Shown: positions 8,144 through 16,750, counted from the first letter of the stretch. The stretch is DNA of 64,000 nucleotides from Pseudonocardia sp. N23 (GCF_002583555.1 NZ_BEGX01000071.1:99845-163844), one strand, 5' to 3'. Numbers and translations: made by a program. The notes: generated by a model not told the origin, from the sequence alone.

Positions 8144-9352
8144 ATGACGGAGACCGCCAGCACCGGTACCCCGGCCTCGCCCACGCTGTTCGACGGCGAG
8201 TTCTGGAACGATCCCTACCCGGCCTACGCGGCGCTGCGCGAGGCGTCGCCGGTGCGGCGCATCGACATGCCCGGTGGCCCGGCATGGATCGTCACCCGCT
8301 ACGACGACGTGCGCGCCGCCTTCACCGACCCCCGGCTGGCCAAGGACTGGCGCTGGACGCTGCCGCCCGAGCAGCGCGCCGACGCCCCGGCCACGCCGAT
8401 GATGATCCTGATGGACCCACCGGACCACACGCGGCTGCGCAAGCTCGTCAGCCGGCCCTTCACCGCCCGGCGGATGGCCGAGCTGCGCCCGCGGGTCGAG
8501 GAGATCGCCGCCGACCTGCTGGCCGACCTGCCTGCCGACGGCACCGTCGACCTCATGGCGCACTACGCGTTCCTGCTCCCGGTGCGGGTGATCTGCGAGC
8601 TGCTCGGTGTCCCGGCCGAGGACCGTGACGACTTCAGCGCCTGGTCGGCCACGATGGTCGACGAGGCGCCCCAGGACGCCAAGGCCGCCGCCTCCCAGAA
8701 GATGGGCGCCTACCTGGGCGCGCTCGTCGGGCGCAAGGCCGCCGAGCCGGGCGACGACCTGCTGTCTGCGCTCGTCGCCGTCTCCGAGGACGACGGCGAC
8801 CGGCTCTCCGGCGAGGAGCTCGTCGCCATGGGGATGCTGCTGCTCATCGCCGGGCACGAGACCACCGTCAACCTCATCGGCAACGCGCTGCTCGGCCTGC
8901 TCACCCACCCCGACCAGCTCGACCTGCTGCGCCGCGACCCCGCGCTGGGCAAGGGTGCGGTCGAGGAGTTCCTGCGCTGGGAGTCGCCCGTCGGCAACGC
9001 GCCCGTGCGGTTCACCACCTCCGACGTCGAGATCGCGGGGACGACGATCCCCGGCGGGTCCGTCGTGGTGCTGGGGCTGGGCGCCGCGAACCGCGACCCC
9101 GCCCGCTTCCCCGACGCCGACCGGCTCGACCTCACCCGTGACGCGAGCGGGCACGTCGCGTTCGGTCATGGCCTGCACTTCTGCCTGGGCGCGCAGCTCG
9201 CCCGGATCGAGGGTGACGTCGCGCTGCGGGCGCTGCTCGACCGCTACCCGACGCTCACCCTCGCCGCCGACCCCGGCGACCTGGTGTACCGGCACAGCAC
9301 GCTGATCCGCGGGCTGACCGAGCTGCCGGTCACGGTGGGGTCGTCGGGGTGA
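8144..9352 (+). CDS. Cytochrome P450
   Basis: 402 residues, a soluble bacterial class I P450. The I-helix oxygen-activation motif AGHETT is near residue 236, the K-helix [10 protein letters not shown] follows, and the heme-binding loop [15 protein letters not shown] has the thiolate Cys near residue 346. It needs a ferredoxin and a reductase; the FprA-like reductase at 14681 is a possible partner but is not adjacent. ATG 8144 is preferred over the ATG at 8135 because of the -10-like CACGAT 7 bases upstream. Flanking relics suggest a substrate pathway in decay. The substrate cannot be told from sequence. Confidence 0.93.
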   Translation: MTETASTGTPASPTLFDGEFWNDPYPAYAALREASPVRRIDMPGGPAWIVTRYDDVRAAFTDPRLAKDWRWTLPPEQRADAPATPMMILMDPPDHTRLRKLVSRPFTARRMAELRPRVEEIAADLLADLPADGTVDLMAHYAFLLPVRVICELLGVPAEDRDDFSAWSATMVDEAPQDAKAAASQKMGAYLGALVGRKAAEPGDDLLSALVAVSEDDGDRLSGEELVAMGMLLLIAGHETTVNLIGNALLGLLTHPDQLDLLRRDPALGKGAVEEFLRWESPVGNAPVRFTTSDVEIAGTTIPGGSVVVLGLGAANRDPARFPDADRLDLTRDASGHVAFGHGLHFCLGAQLARIEGDVALRALLDRYPTLTLAADPGDLVYRHSTLIRGLTELPVTVGSSG

Positions 9353-9880
9353 CGTGGCCGGGCACCAGCGTCGGCATCCCGATGCCCAGGTCGACGTAGG
9401 CGCCGCCGGGCAGCTCCCGCGCCACCCTGGCCGCGAGCTCGTCCCTGGTGGGAGCCAGCAGGAGCCACCTCCGTCGCGCAGGGTCCGGAACTCGATCTGC
9501 TTCTCCGCACCGGAGGCGTCGACGACGCGCTGCACGTGGATGCCGGGGGTGCGCACGGCATCGGGGTCGATCTCCCCTGGTGCTCGACGAGGTGCTCGAC
9601 CTCGGCGATCGTGATCCGCCCGGCGGCCGCGCAGCCGGGGTTGACGCTGCGCGACGACCGCCGGTACACGAGGTTGCCGTGCCGGTCGCCCTTCCAGGCG
9701 TGGAGCAGCGCGAAGCCGGCGACGATCGCCTGTTCCAGCACGTGGCGCGGCCGCCGAACTCGCGGGTCTCCTTCGGCGGCGACGCGACGGCGACCGTGCC
9801 GTCCGGGGCGTGGCGCCAAGGGGAGGTCAGCGTCGGCGACCGTCGTCCCGACGCCGGCGGGTGCAGAACGCGCGACCCGC
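9350..9880 (-). pseudogene. Relic of a 3-oxoacid CoA-transferase (subunit A end joined to subunit B start)
   Basis: On the minus strand, reading from 9880, recognisable blocks occur in three frames: [14 protein letters not shown], then [20 protein letters not shown] and [13 protein letters not shown], then [20 protein letters not shown], then a fragment like [18 protein letters not shown]. This is the order of the end of ScoA/PcaI followed by the start of ScoB/PcaJ, broken by at least three frameshifts. The N-terminal half of A and most of B are gone. With the intact pcaB-type gene nearby it may be the remnant of a beta-ketoadipate cluster. Confidence 0.8.
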
Positions 9881-9890
9881 GACCTGTCCG

Positions 9891-10538
9891 TCAGCGCAGC
9901 GCCGCGGCCAGGTCCTCGACCGTCGCCAGCACCGTGACCGCGCCCGCCTCCTCCAGCTCACCCGGGTCGGCGTAGCCCCAGCCCGCCCCGAGGCAGGCGA
10001 TGCCGTGTGCGGCGGACCCGGCGACGTCGTTGCGCCGGTCGCCCACCATCACCGCACCATCGGTGGCACCGGGTCCGATGCGCCGCAACGCCTCTGCGAC
10101 GACGTCGGCCTTCGTGGGGCGGCCGGCGTCGAGGGTGTCGCCGGTGATCGTCGTGAACAGGTCCGTCCAGCCGTGGTGGTCGAGGATGCGTTCGGCGTAG
10201 ACCTCGGCCTTGCTCGTCGCGAGCGCCAGCCGGACCCCGGCGCCGGACAGCTCGCGCAGCAGCGCGTCGATCCCGGGATAAGGGGTGCAGTCGTAAAGGC
10301 CCCGCGCGGCGTAGTGCCTGCGGTAGACGACGAGCGCCTCGTCGGCCGCCGCGTCGCCGACGATGCCCGGCAGCGTCGTGTAGAGCGGCGGGCCGAGGAC
10401 GTGGCGGCCGACCGCGCCGGGCGCCACCTCGACACCCATCTCCGCGAACGCGGCGTGCAGCGAGCCGAGGATGCCGGGGGCCGAGTCGACGAGGGTGCCG
10501 TCGAGGTCGAGCAGGACCGGGTCGTGGAGGGAACGCAC
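9891..10538 (-). CDS. HAD-superfamily phosphatase (phosphoglycolate phosphatase-like)
   Basis: 215 residues. Motif I is LLDLDGTLVDSAPG (nucleophile and acid Asp), motif II LALATSKAE, motif III Lys in GRPTKADVV, and motif IV VMVGDRRNDVAGS. The cap lies between residues 15 and 85, as in Gph and PpaX-type enzymes. Such enzymes remove phosphate from small metabolites such as 2-phosphoglycolate. GTG 10538 is chosen for its position just before the first motif and a GAGGA about 10 bases upstream. It follows the CoA-transferase relic on the same strand. The exact substrate is unknown. Confidence 0.87.
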   Translation of the reverse strand: MRSLHDPVLLDLDGTLVDSAPGILGSLHAAFAEMGVEVAPGAVGRHVLGPPLYTTLPGIVGDAAADEALVVYRRHYAARGLYDCTPYPGIDALLRELSGAGVRLALATSKAEVYAERILDHHGWTDLFTTITGDTLDAGRPTKADVVAEALRRIGPGATDGAVMVGDRRNDVAGSAAHGIACLGAGWGYADPGELEEAGAVTVLATVEDLAAALR

Positions 10539-10818
10539 CGGGACATCCTCGCCGGGACCGCAGGCAACGCGCTCTCCCGGGGTGGTCGGCCCCGCGGATA
10601 CGTGTTCGACGGGCCCTGAGGACATCCGTCTCTGCGGATCCGGACTGTGTGCCGGCCTGCACGGACCACGGCCCGGGACGGAGTCGGTGATCATCGATGC
10701 CCGGATCCACGCCGGCGGCGGGCGCAACGCCGTCACCGTCCCGGGCAACGGCGTCGACGGCGCCGAGGTCACCCAGTGCACGGAGCTGCTGCCCCGTTCG
10801 GCCACGCCCCCCGATGAC
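10539..10818. other. Intergenic region, possible decayed coding
   Basis: About 280 bases. The plus strand is open through 10690-10800 (SVIIDARIHAGGGRNAVTV) but has no start or recognisable family. The promoter of the HAD gene must lie at the left end. Nothing else is evident. Confidence 0.4.
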
Positions 10819-10831
10819 TACGCTGCAGCGC
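10819..10831 (+). promoter_or_regulatory. Leaderless -10 of the pcaB-like gene
   Basis: TACGCT (10819-10824) is 7 bases before ATG 10832. This favours 10832 over the ATG at 10814. Confidence 0.55.
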
Positions 10832-11974
10832 ATGTCCGACGTCCCGGGCGGCATGCTCGGCCCGCTGCTGGGTTCCGATCGGGTCGCCGCGACCCTCGAC
10901 GGGCAGGCCTGGCTGGCCGCGTTGCTCGACGTCGAGGTCGCGCTCACCCACGCCGCCGCAGGTCAGGGGCTCGTCGACGCCGCCGACGTCGTGGGGGTGG
11001 TCGCCGCCGCCGCGACGCTGCGCAGCGGGCTGGATCCGGCTGTGCTCGCCGCCGAGGCGGTCGAGGGCGGTAACCCGGTGATCCCGTTGGCGCGCAGGCT
11101 GCGCGCCGCCGCGGGCACAGCCGGTGGCGCCGTGCACCCGGGTGCCACCAGCCAGGACGTCATGGACACCGCGCTGGTGCTGCTCGTCCGCGCCGCCGCT
11201 GCGGTGATCGGTGACGACCTGGCCGCGGCCGCCGCCGCCGCGGCCCGGCTCGGCGCCGGGCACCGCGATACCCCGATGGCCGCCCGGACCCTGGGGCAGC
11301 AGGCGTTGCCGACGACGTTCGGGCTGGTCGCGGCGGGATGGTGCGCCGGACTGGACCGCGCCCGGCACGGCCTCGCCGAGGTCGTCGCGGCGCTGCCCGT
11401 CCAGTTCGGGGGTGCGGCGGGGACGCTCGCCGCGTCGCACCCGGACGGCCCCGCTGTTGCCGACGCGCTCGCCGACCGGCTCGGTCTGCCTCGTCAGGAC
11501 GTCCCGTGGCACACCGAGCGGTCCCGGATCGGGGAGCTCGCCGGTGCGCTCGGCGTCGCCGCGGGGGCGTGCGCGAAGCCGGCCACCGATGTCGTGCTGC
11601 TCGCTGCCACCGAGGTCGGCGAGGTCTCCGAGGCGGAGCCGGGCGGCTCGTCGTCCATGCCGCACAAGCGCAACCCGGTCGCGGCGGTGACGGCGCGCGC
11701 GTCGGCACACCGCGCCCCCGGCCTGGTCGCGACCCTGCTCGCCGCCGCCGACCACGAGCACCAGCGCGCCGCCGGCGCCTGGCACTGCGAGTGGCCTGCG
11801 CTGACCGACCTGCTGCTCGCCACCGGTGGCGCCGCGGCCCGGCTGCGCACCTGCCTCGACGGCCTCGTCGTGCACCCGGATGCCATGGCACGCAACCTGT
11901 CGCTGATCGACGCGGGCGGAATTCCGCACCACGCGGGCGAGCTCGTCGACCGCATCCTGGCCCACCGCAGGTAG
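10832..11974 (+). CDS. pcaB: 3-carboxy-cis,cis-muconate cycloisomerase-like lyase (fumarase/aspartase superfamily)
   Basis: 380 residues. The superfamily signature GSSSMPHKRNPVAAV is near residue 270, the conserved HPGATSQDVMDTA near residue 105, and a QFGGAAGTLA segment between them. PcaB proteins form tetramers and convert 3-carboxymuconate to the muconolactone in protocatechuate breakdown. The shorter length than adenylosuccinate lyase and the QFGGAAGTL segment favour PcaB. No intact pca partners are beside it; only a CoA-transferase relic is close. It may therefore be a survivor of a lost cluster or have a different lyase role. Confidence 0.82.
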   Translation: MSDVPGGMLGPLLGSDRVAATLDGQAWLAALLDVEVALTHAAAGQGLVDAADVVGVVAAAATLRSGLDPAVLAAEAVEGGNPVIPLARRLRAAAGTAGGAVHPGATSQDVMDTALVLLVRAAAAVIGDDLAAAAAAAARLGAGHRDTPMAARTLGQQALPTTFGLVAAGWCAGLDRARHGLAEVVAALPVQFGGAAGTLAASHPDGPAVADALADRLGLPRQDVPWHTERSRIGELAGALGVAAGACAKPATDVVLLAATEVGEVSEAEPGGSSSMPHKRNPVAAVTARASAHRAPGLVATLLAAADHEHQRAAGAWHCEWPALTDLLLATGGAAARLRTCLDGLVVHPDAMARNLSLIDAGGIPHHAGELVDRILAHRR

Positions 11975-11980
11975 CGGGTC

Positions 11981-12020
11981 GTGAGCGGCGGTGGTCGCCC
12001 TGGCGACCATGGCCACTCAC
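11981..12020. repeat. REP-like palindrome, copy 2
   Basis: Arms 11981-11999 and 12002-12020 are separated by 2 bases and pair at 15-16 of 19 positions. It follows the pcaB stop by 6 bases and is related to 3008-3047 (both GTGAGnGGCG... GCGACCAT). It probably ends pcaB transcription. Confidence 0.75.
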
Positions 12021-12035
12021 AGGGAGACTGCGCTG

Positions 12036-13112
12036 GTGGCGGAGCGGGTGCTGACACGGGAGGCGCTCAACCGTGCCCTGCTCGCCCGGCAGGGGTTGCT
12101 GGAGCGGGTCCGGCTCACCCCGGAGCGGGCCGTCGAGCGTTTCGGCGGGCTGCAGACGCAGTACGCGCCGTCCGGCTACGTCGGGCTGTGGTCACGGCTG
12201 GACGGGTTCGCCAGGGACGACCTGACCGCGGCGCTGACGTCGGGACGCGTCGTGCAGGCCTGGGCGATGCGCTGCACGATCCACATGGTCTCCCGAGCCG
12301 ACCACGCCCCGCTCACCGCGGCGGTCCGGCTGCCGCGGCGCGGGTACTGGATGCGGTTGCACAAGGGCCACGACGAGGAGCGGTTCGTCGAGGCGTCGGC
12401 GCTGGTCCGGGCCCGGTTGGCCGACGGTCCGGCGACGCAGGCCGCGCTCGTCGCGACACTGACCGACGCCGGTCTCGACCGGGCGCTGTTCCCCGGCACC
12501 CAGCTGTGGACGGACATGGTCCGCGTCCCACCGGCAGGCACCTGGGAGCGGCCCCGCGCCCACGTCTACGGCCTGGCCACCGACCACCTGGGTGCGGCCG
12601 CACCTGCCGGGTCCCCGGAGCCCGCCGACGTCGTCGCCGCGGGGGAGGAGCTGCTGGTCCGGCGCTACCTGCGCGGGTTCGGCCCGGCCTCGGCGCCCGA
12701 CGTCGCCCGCTGGGCGGGGGTGACCGTCGGCACCGTCCGCGCCGCCGTCGAGCGCCTCGACCTGCGCCGGTTTCGCGCCGAGGACGGCGCCGAGCTCGTC
12801 GACCTGCCCCGCGCCCCGCTGCCCGATCCGGGGGTCCCGGCGCCGGTGCGGTTCCTCTCGACCTTCGACGCGGCGCTGCTGCTCGGGCACGCGAGCCGGG
12901 CCGGCGTGGTCCCCGCCGGGTGCCGGGACCGGGTGTTCCACCGGTCCATCCCGCAGTCCGTGCCGACGGTCCTCGTCGACGGCCGGGTCGCGGGTAGCTG
13001 GCGGGTCACCGAGGGGCGGGTCGTCGTGACGCCGTTCGCGGAGCTGACGACGCGGCAGGCTCGCGAGGTCGGCGACGAGGCGGAGCGGCTCGCCGCCTTC
13101 TGGACAGGGTGA
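12036..13112 (+). CDS. Winged-helix DNA-binding protein of the AlkZ/AlkX (HTH_42) type
   Basis: 358 residues. The N-terminus LTREALNRALLARQGLLE and the segment GGLQTQYAPSGYVGLWSR match the winged-helix family that includes the E. coli glycosylase AlkZ (YcaQ); the QTQ triplet is the catalytic QxQ motif of glycosylases. AWAMRCTIHMVS and GFGPASAPDVARWAG are further family blocks. A role in excising bulky, crosslinked or natural-product-damaged bases is likely. The frame is open to ATG 11991, but that lies inside the palindrome; GTG 12036 has GGGAG about 10 bases upstream. It stands alone, followed by a strong terminator. Confidence 0.85.
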   Translation: MAERVLTREALNRALLARQGLLERVRLTPERAVERFGGLQTQYAPSGYVGLWSRLDGFARDDLTAALTSGRVVQAWAMRCTIHMVSRADHAPLTAAVRLPRRGYWMRLHKGHDEERFVEASALVRARLADGPATQAALVATLTDAGLDRALFPGTQLWTDMVRVPPAGTWERPRAHVYGLATDHLGAAAPAGSPEPADVVAAGEELLVRRYLRGFGPASAPDVARWAGVTVGTVRAAVERLDLRRFRAEDGAELVDLPRAPLPDPGVPAPVRFLSTFDAALLLGHASRAGVVPAGCRDRVFHRSIPQSVPTVLVDGRVAGSWRVTEGRVVVTPFAELTTRQAREVGDEAERLAAFWTG

Positions 13113-13143
13113 CGGCCCGGACGCCGCGAAGGCGTCCGGGCCG
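13113..13143. terminator. Bidirectional terminator hairpin
   Basis: A 13-bp perfect stem (13113-13125 with 13131-13143) and a 5-base loop between two convergent genes. There is no U-tract, as is usual in high-GC actinobacteria. Confidence 0.75.
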
Positions 13144-13178
13144 GGGGACGGGATCGGTCTGCCGGCACCGCGAGCAGG

Positions 13179-13415
13179 TCAGCGCAGGAGCTTGTGCAGG
13201 TCGGCCGGCGCGTCTTGCTGCGCCCGCAGGTCGGCGAAGAGCCGCTGCACATCGCGGTCGGCATGGCTGACGTCGTCGCGGGTGAGCAGGCCGGTGAAGG
13301 GTGCGGAGGGACGGAACTGGGAGAGCCGGAAGGGGCGGCGACCGTTGCGGTGCGCCCGCACCGAGACGGCGACGACGACGAGGACCAGGGCGAGAACCAG
13401 CAGTGAGAGGACCAT
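13179..13415 (-). CDS. Small single-pass membrane protein, unknown function
   Basis: 78 residues. Residues 1-18 (MVLSLLVLALVLVVVAVS) form one transmembrane helix, followed by a basic stretch RAHRNGRRPFR that would stay in the cytoplasm. The rest is soluble and charged, ending DAPADLHKLLR. No family recognised. It is divergent from a GlxA-type regulator, and its ATG touches the first of three GGCAGGAA motifs that look like an operator, so it is probably controlled by that regulator. Confidence 0.72.
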   Translation of the reverse strand: MVLSLLVLALVLVVVAVSVRAHRNGRRPFRLSQFRPSAPFTGLLTRDDVSHADRDVQRLFADLRAQQDAPADLHKLLR

Positions 13416-13464
13416 GGCAGGAACTATCCGCTCGATGAGTTCCTGCCAACAGGCGGCAGGAAGT
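13415..13464. promoter_or_regulatory. Putative operator: inverted repeat plus a third half-site
   Basis: TGGCAGGAACT (13415-13425) and AGTTCCTGCCA (13438-13448) form a perfect 11-bp inverted repeat around 12 bases. A further GGCAGGAAGT lies at 13455-13464. They sit between divergent starts at 13415 and 13500, upstream of the -10 of the regulator gene. Confidence 0.6.
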
Positions 13465-13487
13465 CAACCTCCGCAAAGATTCCGCCA

Positions 13488-13499
13488 TACACTGTCCTC
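13488..13499 (+). promoter_or_regulatory. Leaderless -10 of the GlxA-type regulator
   Basis: TACACT (13488-13493) is 6 bases before ATG 13500. Confidence 0.55.
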
Positions 13500-14489
13500 A
13501 TGCTGCGCAGCGTTGCCGCGCTCGTCCTCGACGAGCTGGCCGTCTTCGAGTTCGGCGTGATCTGCGAGGTCTTCGGCCTCGACCGCTCCGAGGACGGCCT
13601 GCCCGTCCTCGACTTCCGGGTCTGCGGCCCGGAGGCCCACGTGCCGCTGCGGGCCACGTCGGGCGGTGTGCTGATCACCCCCGACTCCGGTCTCGAGGGC
13701 CTGGTCGGCGCCGATCTGGTGGCCGTCGGCGCCACCCGGCTCCGCGAGTTCCCCGAACCAGTCCTCGACGCCCTGCGCGCCGCCCACGACGCCGGCGCCA
13801 CCATCCTCTCGGTCTGCTCCGGGGTGTTCGTCCTCGGTGCCGCCGGCCTGCTCGACGGCCGCCGCTGCACCGCGCACTGGAACGCCGTCGACGACCTGCG
13901 GGTGCGGTACCCCCTCGCCCAGGTGGAGCCCGACCTGCTCTTCGTCGACGAGGGCGACCTCGTCACCAGTGCCGGTACCGCTGCCGGGATCGACGCCTGC
14001 CTGCACCTGGTCCGCCGTGAGCTCGGCAGCGCCGTCGTCAACGGCATCGCCCGCCGCATGGTCGTCCCGCCCCAGCGCGAGGGCGGCCAGCGCCAGTACG
14101 TCGACCAGCCGATCCCCGAGTGCAGCGTCGACACCCTCGCCCCGGTCCTCGACTGGATGCTCGAACACGTCGACGAGGACCACAGCGTCGCCGCCCTCGC
14201 CGACCGTGCCGGCATGTCCGCCCGCACCTTCGCCCGGCGCTTCGCCGCCGAGACGGGCACCACCCCCGTCCGCTGGCTGACGTTGCAGCGCGTCCTGCGC
14301 TCCCAGCGCCTGCTCGAGGACACCGACCTGTCAGTCGAGGAGATCGCCCGCGAGTGCGGGTTCGGCGGCGCGGCGCTGCTGCGTCACCACTTCCGCCGCC
14401 AGGTCGGCGTCTCCCCGGCCGACTACCGGCGGTCCTACGGCTGCGGCGCCGACGCCGTCGCAACGGCCATGCGCACCGCCGGAGCCTGA
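13500..14489 (+). CDS. GlxA-family transcriptional regulator (DJ-1/PfpI domain plus AraC HTH)
   Basis: 329 residues. Residues 1 to about 190 form a DJ-1/PfpI-like domain; ILSVCSGVFVLGAAGLL contains the elbow Cys and CTAHWNAVDDL the usual following strand. Residues about 215-320 are two AraC helix-turn-helix units (AALADRAGMSARTFARRF, then VEEIARECGFGGAALLRHHF). Such proteins sense small ligands, often amides, amino acid derivatives or reactive carbonyls. The repeated GGCAGGAA motifs upstream suggest self-control and control of the divergent membrane-protein gene. Confidence 0.92.
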   Translation: MLRSVAALVLDELAVFEFGVICEVFGLDRSEDGLPVLDFRVCGPEAHVPLRATSGGVLITPDSGLEGLVGADLVAVGATRLREFPEPVLDALRAAHDAGATILSVCSGVFVLGAAGLLDGRRCTAHWNAVDDLRVRYPLAQVEPDLLFVDEGDLVTSAGTAAGIDACLHLVRRELGSAVVNGIARRMVVPPQREGGQRQYVDQPIPECSVDTLAPVLDWMLEHVDEDHSVAALADRAGMSARTFARRFAAETGTTPVRWLTLQRVLRSQRLLEDTDLSVEEIARECGFGGAALLRHHFRRQVGVSPADYRRSYGCGADAVATAMRTAGA

Positions 14490-14680
14490 GCGCCGACCCG
14501 TTCCCCGGCGCGGCACGCGGCGTTGCGACGGGCGGCGTCGGCGCGGGATTGTCGCCCGAGCCGAACGGACCCGGGCCGGGTCCGTGACCTGCACAATCCC
14601 TGCTCGGGTCCGGCACCCCGGTGAGGTATGAATAAGCCCGGTGCCCGGGACGACGACCCCCGGCGCAGCAAGGAGATCGA
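14490..14680. other. Promoter region of the fprA-like gene
   Basis: TATGAA near 14626 could be a -10. AAGGAG at 14669-14674 is a strong ribosome binding site for ATG 14681. A C+G-rich stretch at 14500-14585 may contain a terminator for the regulator gene. Nothing else is evident. Confidence 0.45.
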
Positions 14681-16051
14681 ATGACTTCCGCCCAGCCGAG
14701 AGTCGCCGTGATCGGAGCCGGACCGTCCGGCCTGTACGCGGCGGCCGCACTGCTCGCCTCTGCCGCCGAGACCGGCGTCAGCGTCGACGTGATCGACCGG
14801 CTCCCCGCCCCCTACGGCCTCGTGCGCTACGGCGTCGCCCCCGACCACGTGAAGATGAAGTCCGTCATCCGCGTGCTCCAGAAGCCGTTCGACCCCGCCG
14901 AGGTGCACTTCCTCGGCAACGTCCCCGTCGGCCGCGAGGACGGCGGGCTGCCGCTCGACGTGCTCCGCGAGCACTACCACGCCGTCGTGCACGCCACCGG
15001 CAGCTCGGTCGACCGCGCACTCGGCGTCCCGGGGGAGGACCTGCTCGGCAGCGTCGGCTCGGGGCAGGTCGTCAGCTGGTACTCCGGTCACCCCGACCAC
15101 CTCGGCTCCGCACCCCCTCTCGACCACCCCGGTGTCGCCGTCGTCGGTGCGGGCAACGTCGCCCTCGACGTCGCCCGCGTGCTCGCGAAGAGCGCGGACG
15201 AGATGGCCGCCACCGACATCCCGGACAGCGTCCTCGCCGTCCTGCGCGACAGCGCCGTCCGCGACGTCCACATCCTCATCCGGCGCGGCCCGCAGCACGT
15301 CAAGTTCACCCCGGCCGAGCTGCGCCAGATCGGCGAGCTCGCCCACGCCGACGTCCTCGTCCACGACGACGACATCCTCGCCGGCGAGGGCCCCGACCGC
15401 ACCGGCATCGACGACCGCCGGCAGCACCAGAACCTCGACATGCTCGCCAAGTGGGCGGCGGCCGACATCGAGGAGGGCCGCCCGCGCCGCATCCACCTGC
15501 GGTTCCTGCGCAGCCCCGTGCGCGTCCTCGGCACCGACGGCCGCGTCAGCGGCCTGGTGATCGAGCGCAACGAGGTCGTCGACGGCAAGGTCCGCGGCAC
15601 CGGCGAGGAGGAGACCCTCGACGTCGGTCTCGTCGTCCGGGCCATCGGGTACTCGGCCGAGCCCATCCCCGGCCTGCCCTTCGACGAGCGTTCCGGCACC
15701 GTGCCCAACGACGGCGGCCGCGTCGTGCGCGACGGTGAGCCCGTCACCGGTGCCTACGTCACCGGCTGGATCAAGCGCGGCCCGAGCGGTGTCATCGGCA
15801 CCAACAAGGGCGACGCCATCGAGACCGTCGAGAAGCTCCTCGAGGACCTGCCCCACCTGCCGGACCCGAAGGCGCCCGCGCGGGAGGACATGCTGGCCTC
15901 ACTCGCGGCCCACGGTGTCGAGCCGGTCGACTGGACCGACTGGCTGCGCCTCGACGCCGAGGAGGTCCGCCTCGGGGGAGTGCGCGGTGGCGCCGACCGC
16001 GTCAAGGTCGCCGAGCTCGCGGCGATGATCGCGGCCTGCCGCGGCGCCTGA
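14681..16051 (+). CDS. fprA: Ferredoxin-NADP+ reductase, FprA-like (adrenodoxin reductase family)
   Basis: 456 residues. GAGPSGLYAA (12-21) binds FAD, PAPYGLVRYGVAPDH is the adrenodoxin-reductase signature, and VVGAGNVALDVAR (about residue 150) binds NADP. TGWIKRGPSGVIGTNKGDA near residue 360 is the other family signature. The enzyme passes electrons between NADPH and ferredoxins, for example for P450s or biosynthetic iron-sulphur enzymes. A strong AAGGAG precedes the start, unlike the many leaderless genes nearby, suggesting high expression. It stands alone, closed by a terminator at 16070. Confidence 0.92.
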   Translation: MTSAQPRVAVIGAGPSGLYAAAALLASAAETGVSVDVIDRLPAPYGLVRYGVAPDHVKMKSVIRVLQKPFDPAEVHFLGNVPVGREDGGLPLDVLREHYHAVVHATGSSVDRALGVPGEDLLGSVGSGQVVSWYSGHPDHLGSAPPLDHPGVAVVGAGNVALDVARVLAKSADEMAATDIPDSVLAVLRDSAVRDVHILIRRGPQHVKFTPAELRQIGELAHADVLVHDDDILAGEGPDRTGIDDRRQHQNLDMLAKWAAADIEEGRPRRIHLRFLRSPVRVLGTDGRVSGLVIERNEVVDGKVRGTGEEETLDVGLVVRAIGYSAEPIPGLPFDERSGTVPNDGGRVVRDGEPVTGAYVTGWIKRGPSGVIGTNKGDAIETVEKLLEDLPHLPDPKAPAREDMLASLAAHGVEPVDWTDWLRLDAEEVRLGGVRGGADRVKVAELAAMIAACRGA

Positions 16052-16069
16052 CCGGCCCCGGACGTGCTC

Positions 16070-16101
16070 GAGGCCCCCGCCGGAAGGAAGGCGGGGGCCT
16101 C
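16070..16101 (+). terminator. Intrinsic terminator after fprA
   Basis: A 12-bp perfect GC-rich stem (16070-16081 with 16090-16101) with loop GGAAGGAA, 18 bases after the stop. Confidence 0.8.
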
Positions 16102-16170
16102 GGCTCGCTCACATCGTCGCGGCCCGTCGAGTGGCCACGTCGCTGTGACGGTCTGGGAAGGTCCGCCGGA

Positions 16171-16473
16171 TCAGGAAGGGTCGACCGCGAGGACCACTGG
16201 GTGCGCGAGCATCCGGTCGGCGAAGGCCGGGGCCTCACCGTCGGTCATCGACATCGTGGCGAACACCGAGCTGTACGGGATGCCCTCACGGACCTCGACG
16301 GAGAAGTCACGGACGGGAAGGCCGCTGTCGCGCAACAGCTCCGCGGCCGCCAGCGCCCCACCGAGGCCGCCGGAGACGACGATCTCGTAGCGGCGGTGCA
16401 TACGGAACCCCGGGTGCGCCGAGTCGGAACGGCGCGAGGTGTCGGACGGGCGGCGGTGATCGAGAATCGTCAT
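16171..16473 (-). CDS. Conserved-looking hypothetical protein with an ACT-like beta-alpha fold
   Basis: 100 residues. ATG 16473 has GGAG about 9 bases upstream. After a polar N-terminus comes RYEIVVSGGLGGALAAAELL, then LPVRDFSVEVREGIPYSSVFATMSM. The pattern of a strand, a small-residue helix and strands recalls small actinobacterial proteins that begin with a YEI-V-G segment; I infer an ACT-like ligand-binding fold by eye only. It lacks membrane segments and metal motifs. The function is unknown. Confidence 0.55.
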   Translation of the reverse strand: MTILDHRRPSDTSRRSDSAHPGFRMHRRYEIVVSGGLGGALAAAELLRDSGLPVRDFSVEVREGIPYSSVFATMSMTDGEAPAFADRMLAHPVVLAVDPS

Positions 16474-16576
16474 GGAAGTGCTCCGGTCTGGGTTCACGGG
16501 AAGGGAACCCGAGCCAGGTCTCGGAAATCGACGTGCCGCAGGGGTGGGCGGCCGGAGAGCGCGCGGGCGACCTGGC

Positions 16577-16750
16577 TCAGCCGACGCGCGAGGCTACTAC
16601 CTCAGCGCGCGGAGTGATGAACTCGTCGAGGCGCACGAGTGTGACCGTAGCAACGTCACGCGTCCCGATCAACCGCACCGCGCCGGACGAGTGACGCCCG
16701 CCCGGCCGTCGAGCATGGTCTAGCATCAGGTCAACAGGTTCATTCGTCAT
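16577..16750 (-). CDS. Possible small protein upstream of the FadR-type regulator
   Basis: 57 residues (starts MTNEPVDLML, ends RAEVVASRVG). GGAAACAGG just before ATG 16750 could serve as a weak ribosome binding site. The middle (SGAVRLIGTRDVATVTLVRL) looks like beta strands. It overlaps a putative operator at its 5' end. Codon use alone cannot prove it is translated. Confidence 0.35.
   Translation of the reverse strand: MTNEPVDLMLDHARRPGGRHSSGAVRLIGTRDVATVTLVRLDEFITPRAEVVASRVG

Noticed and set aside
11991..12035. ATG 11991 as start of the AlkZ-like gene
   Set aside because: It lies inside the REP-like palindrome and adds non-conserved residues; GTG 12036 has a better ribosome binding site.
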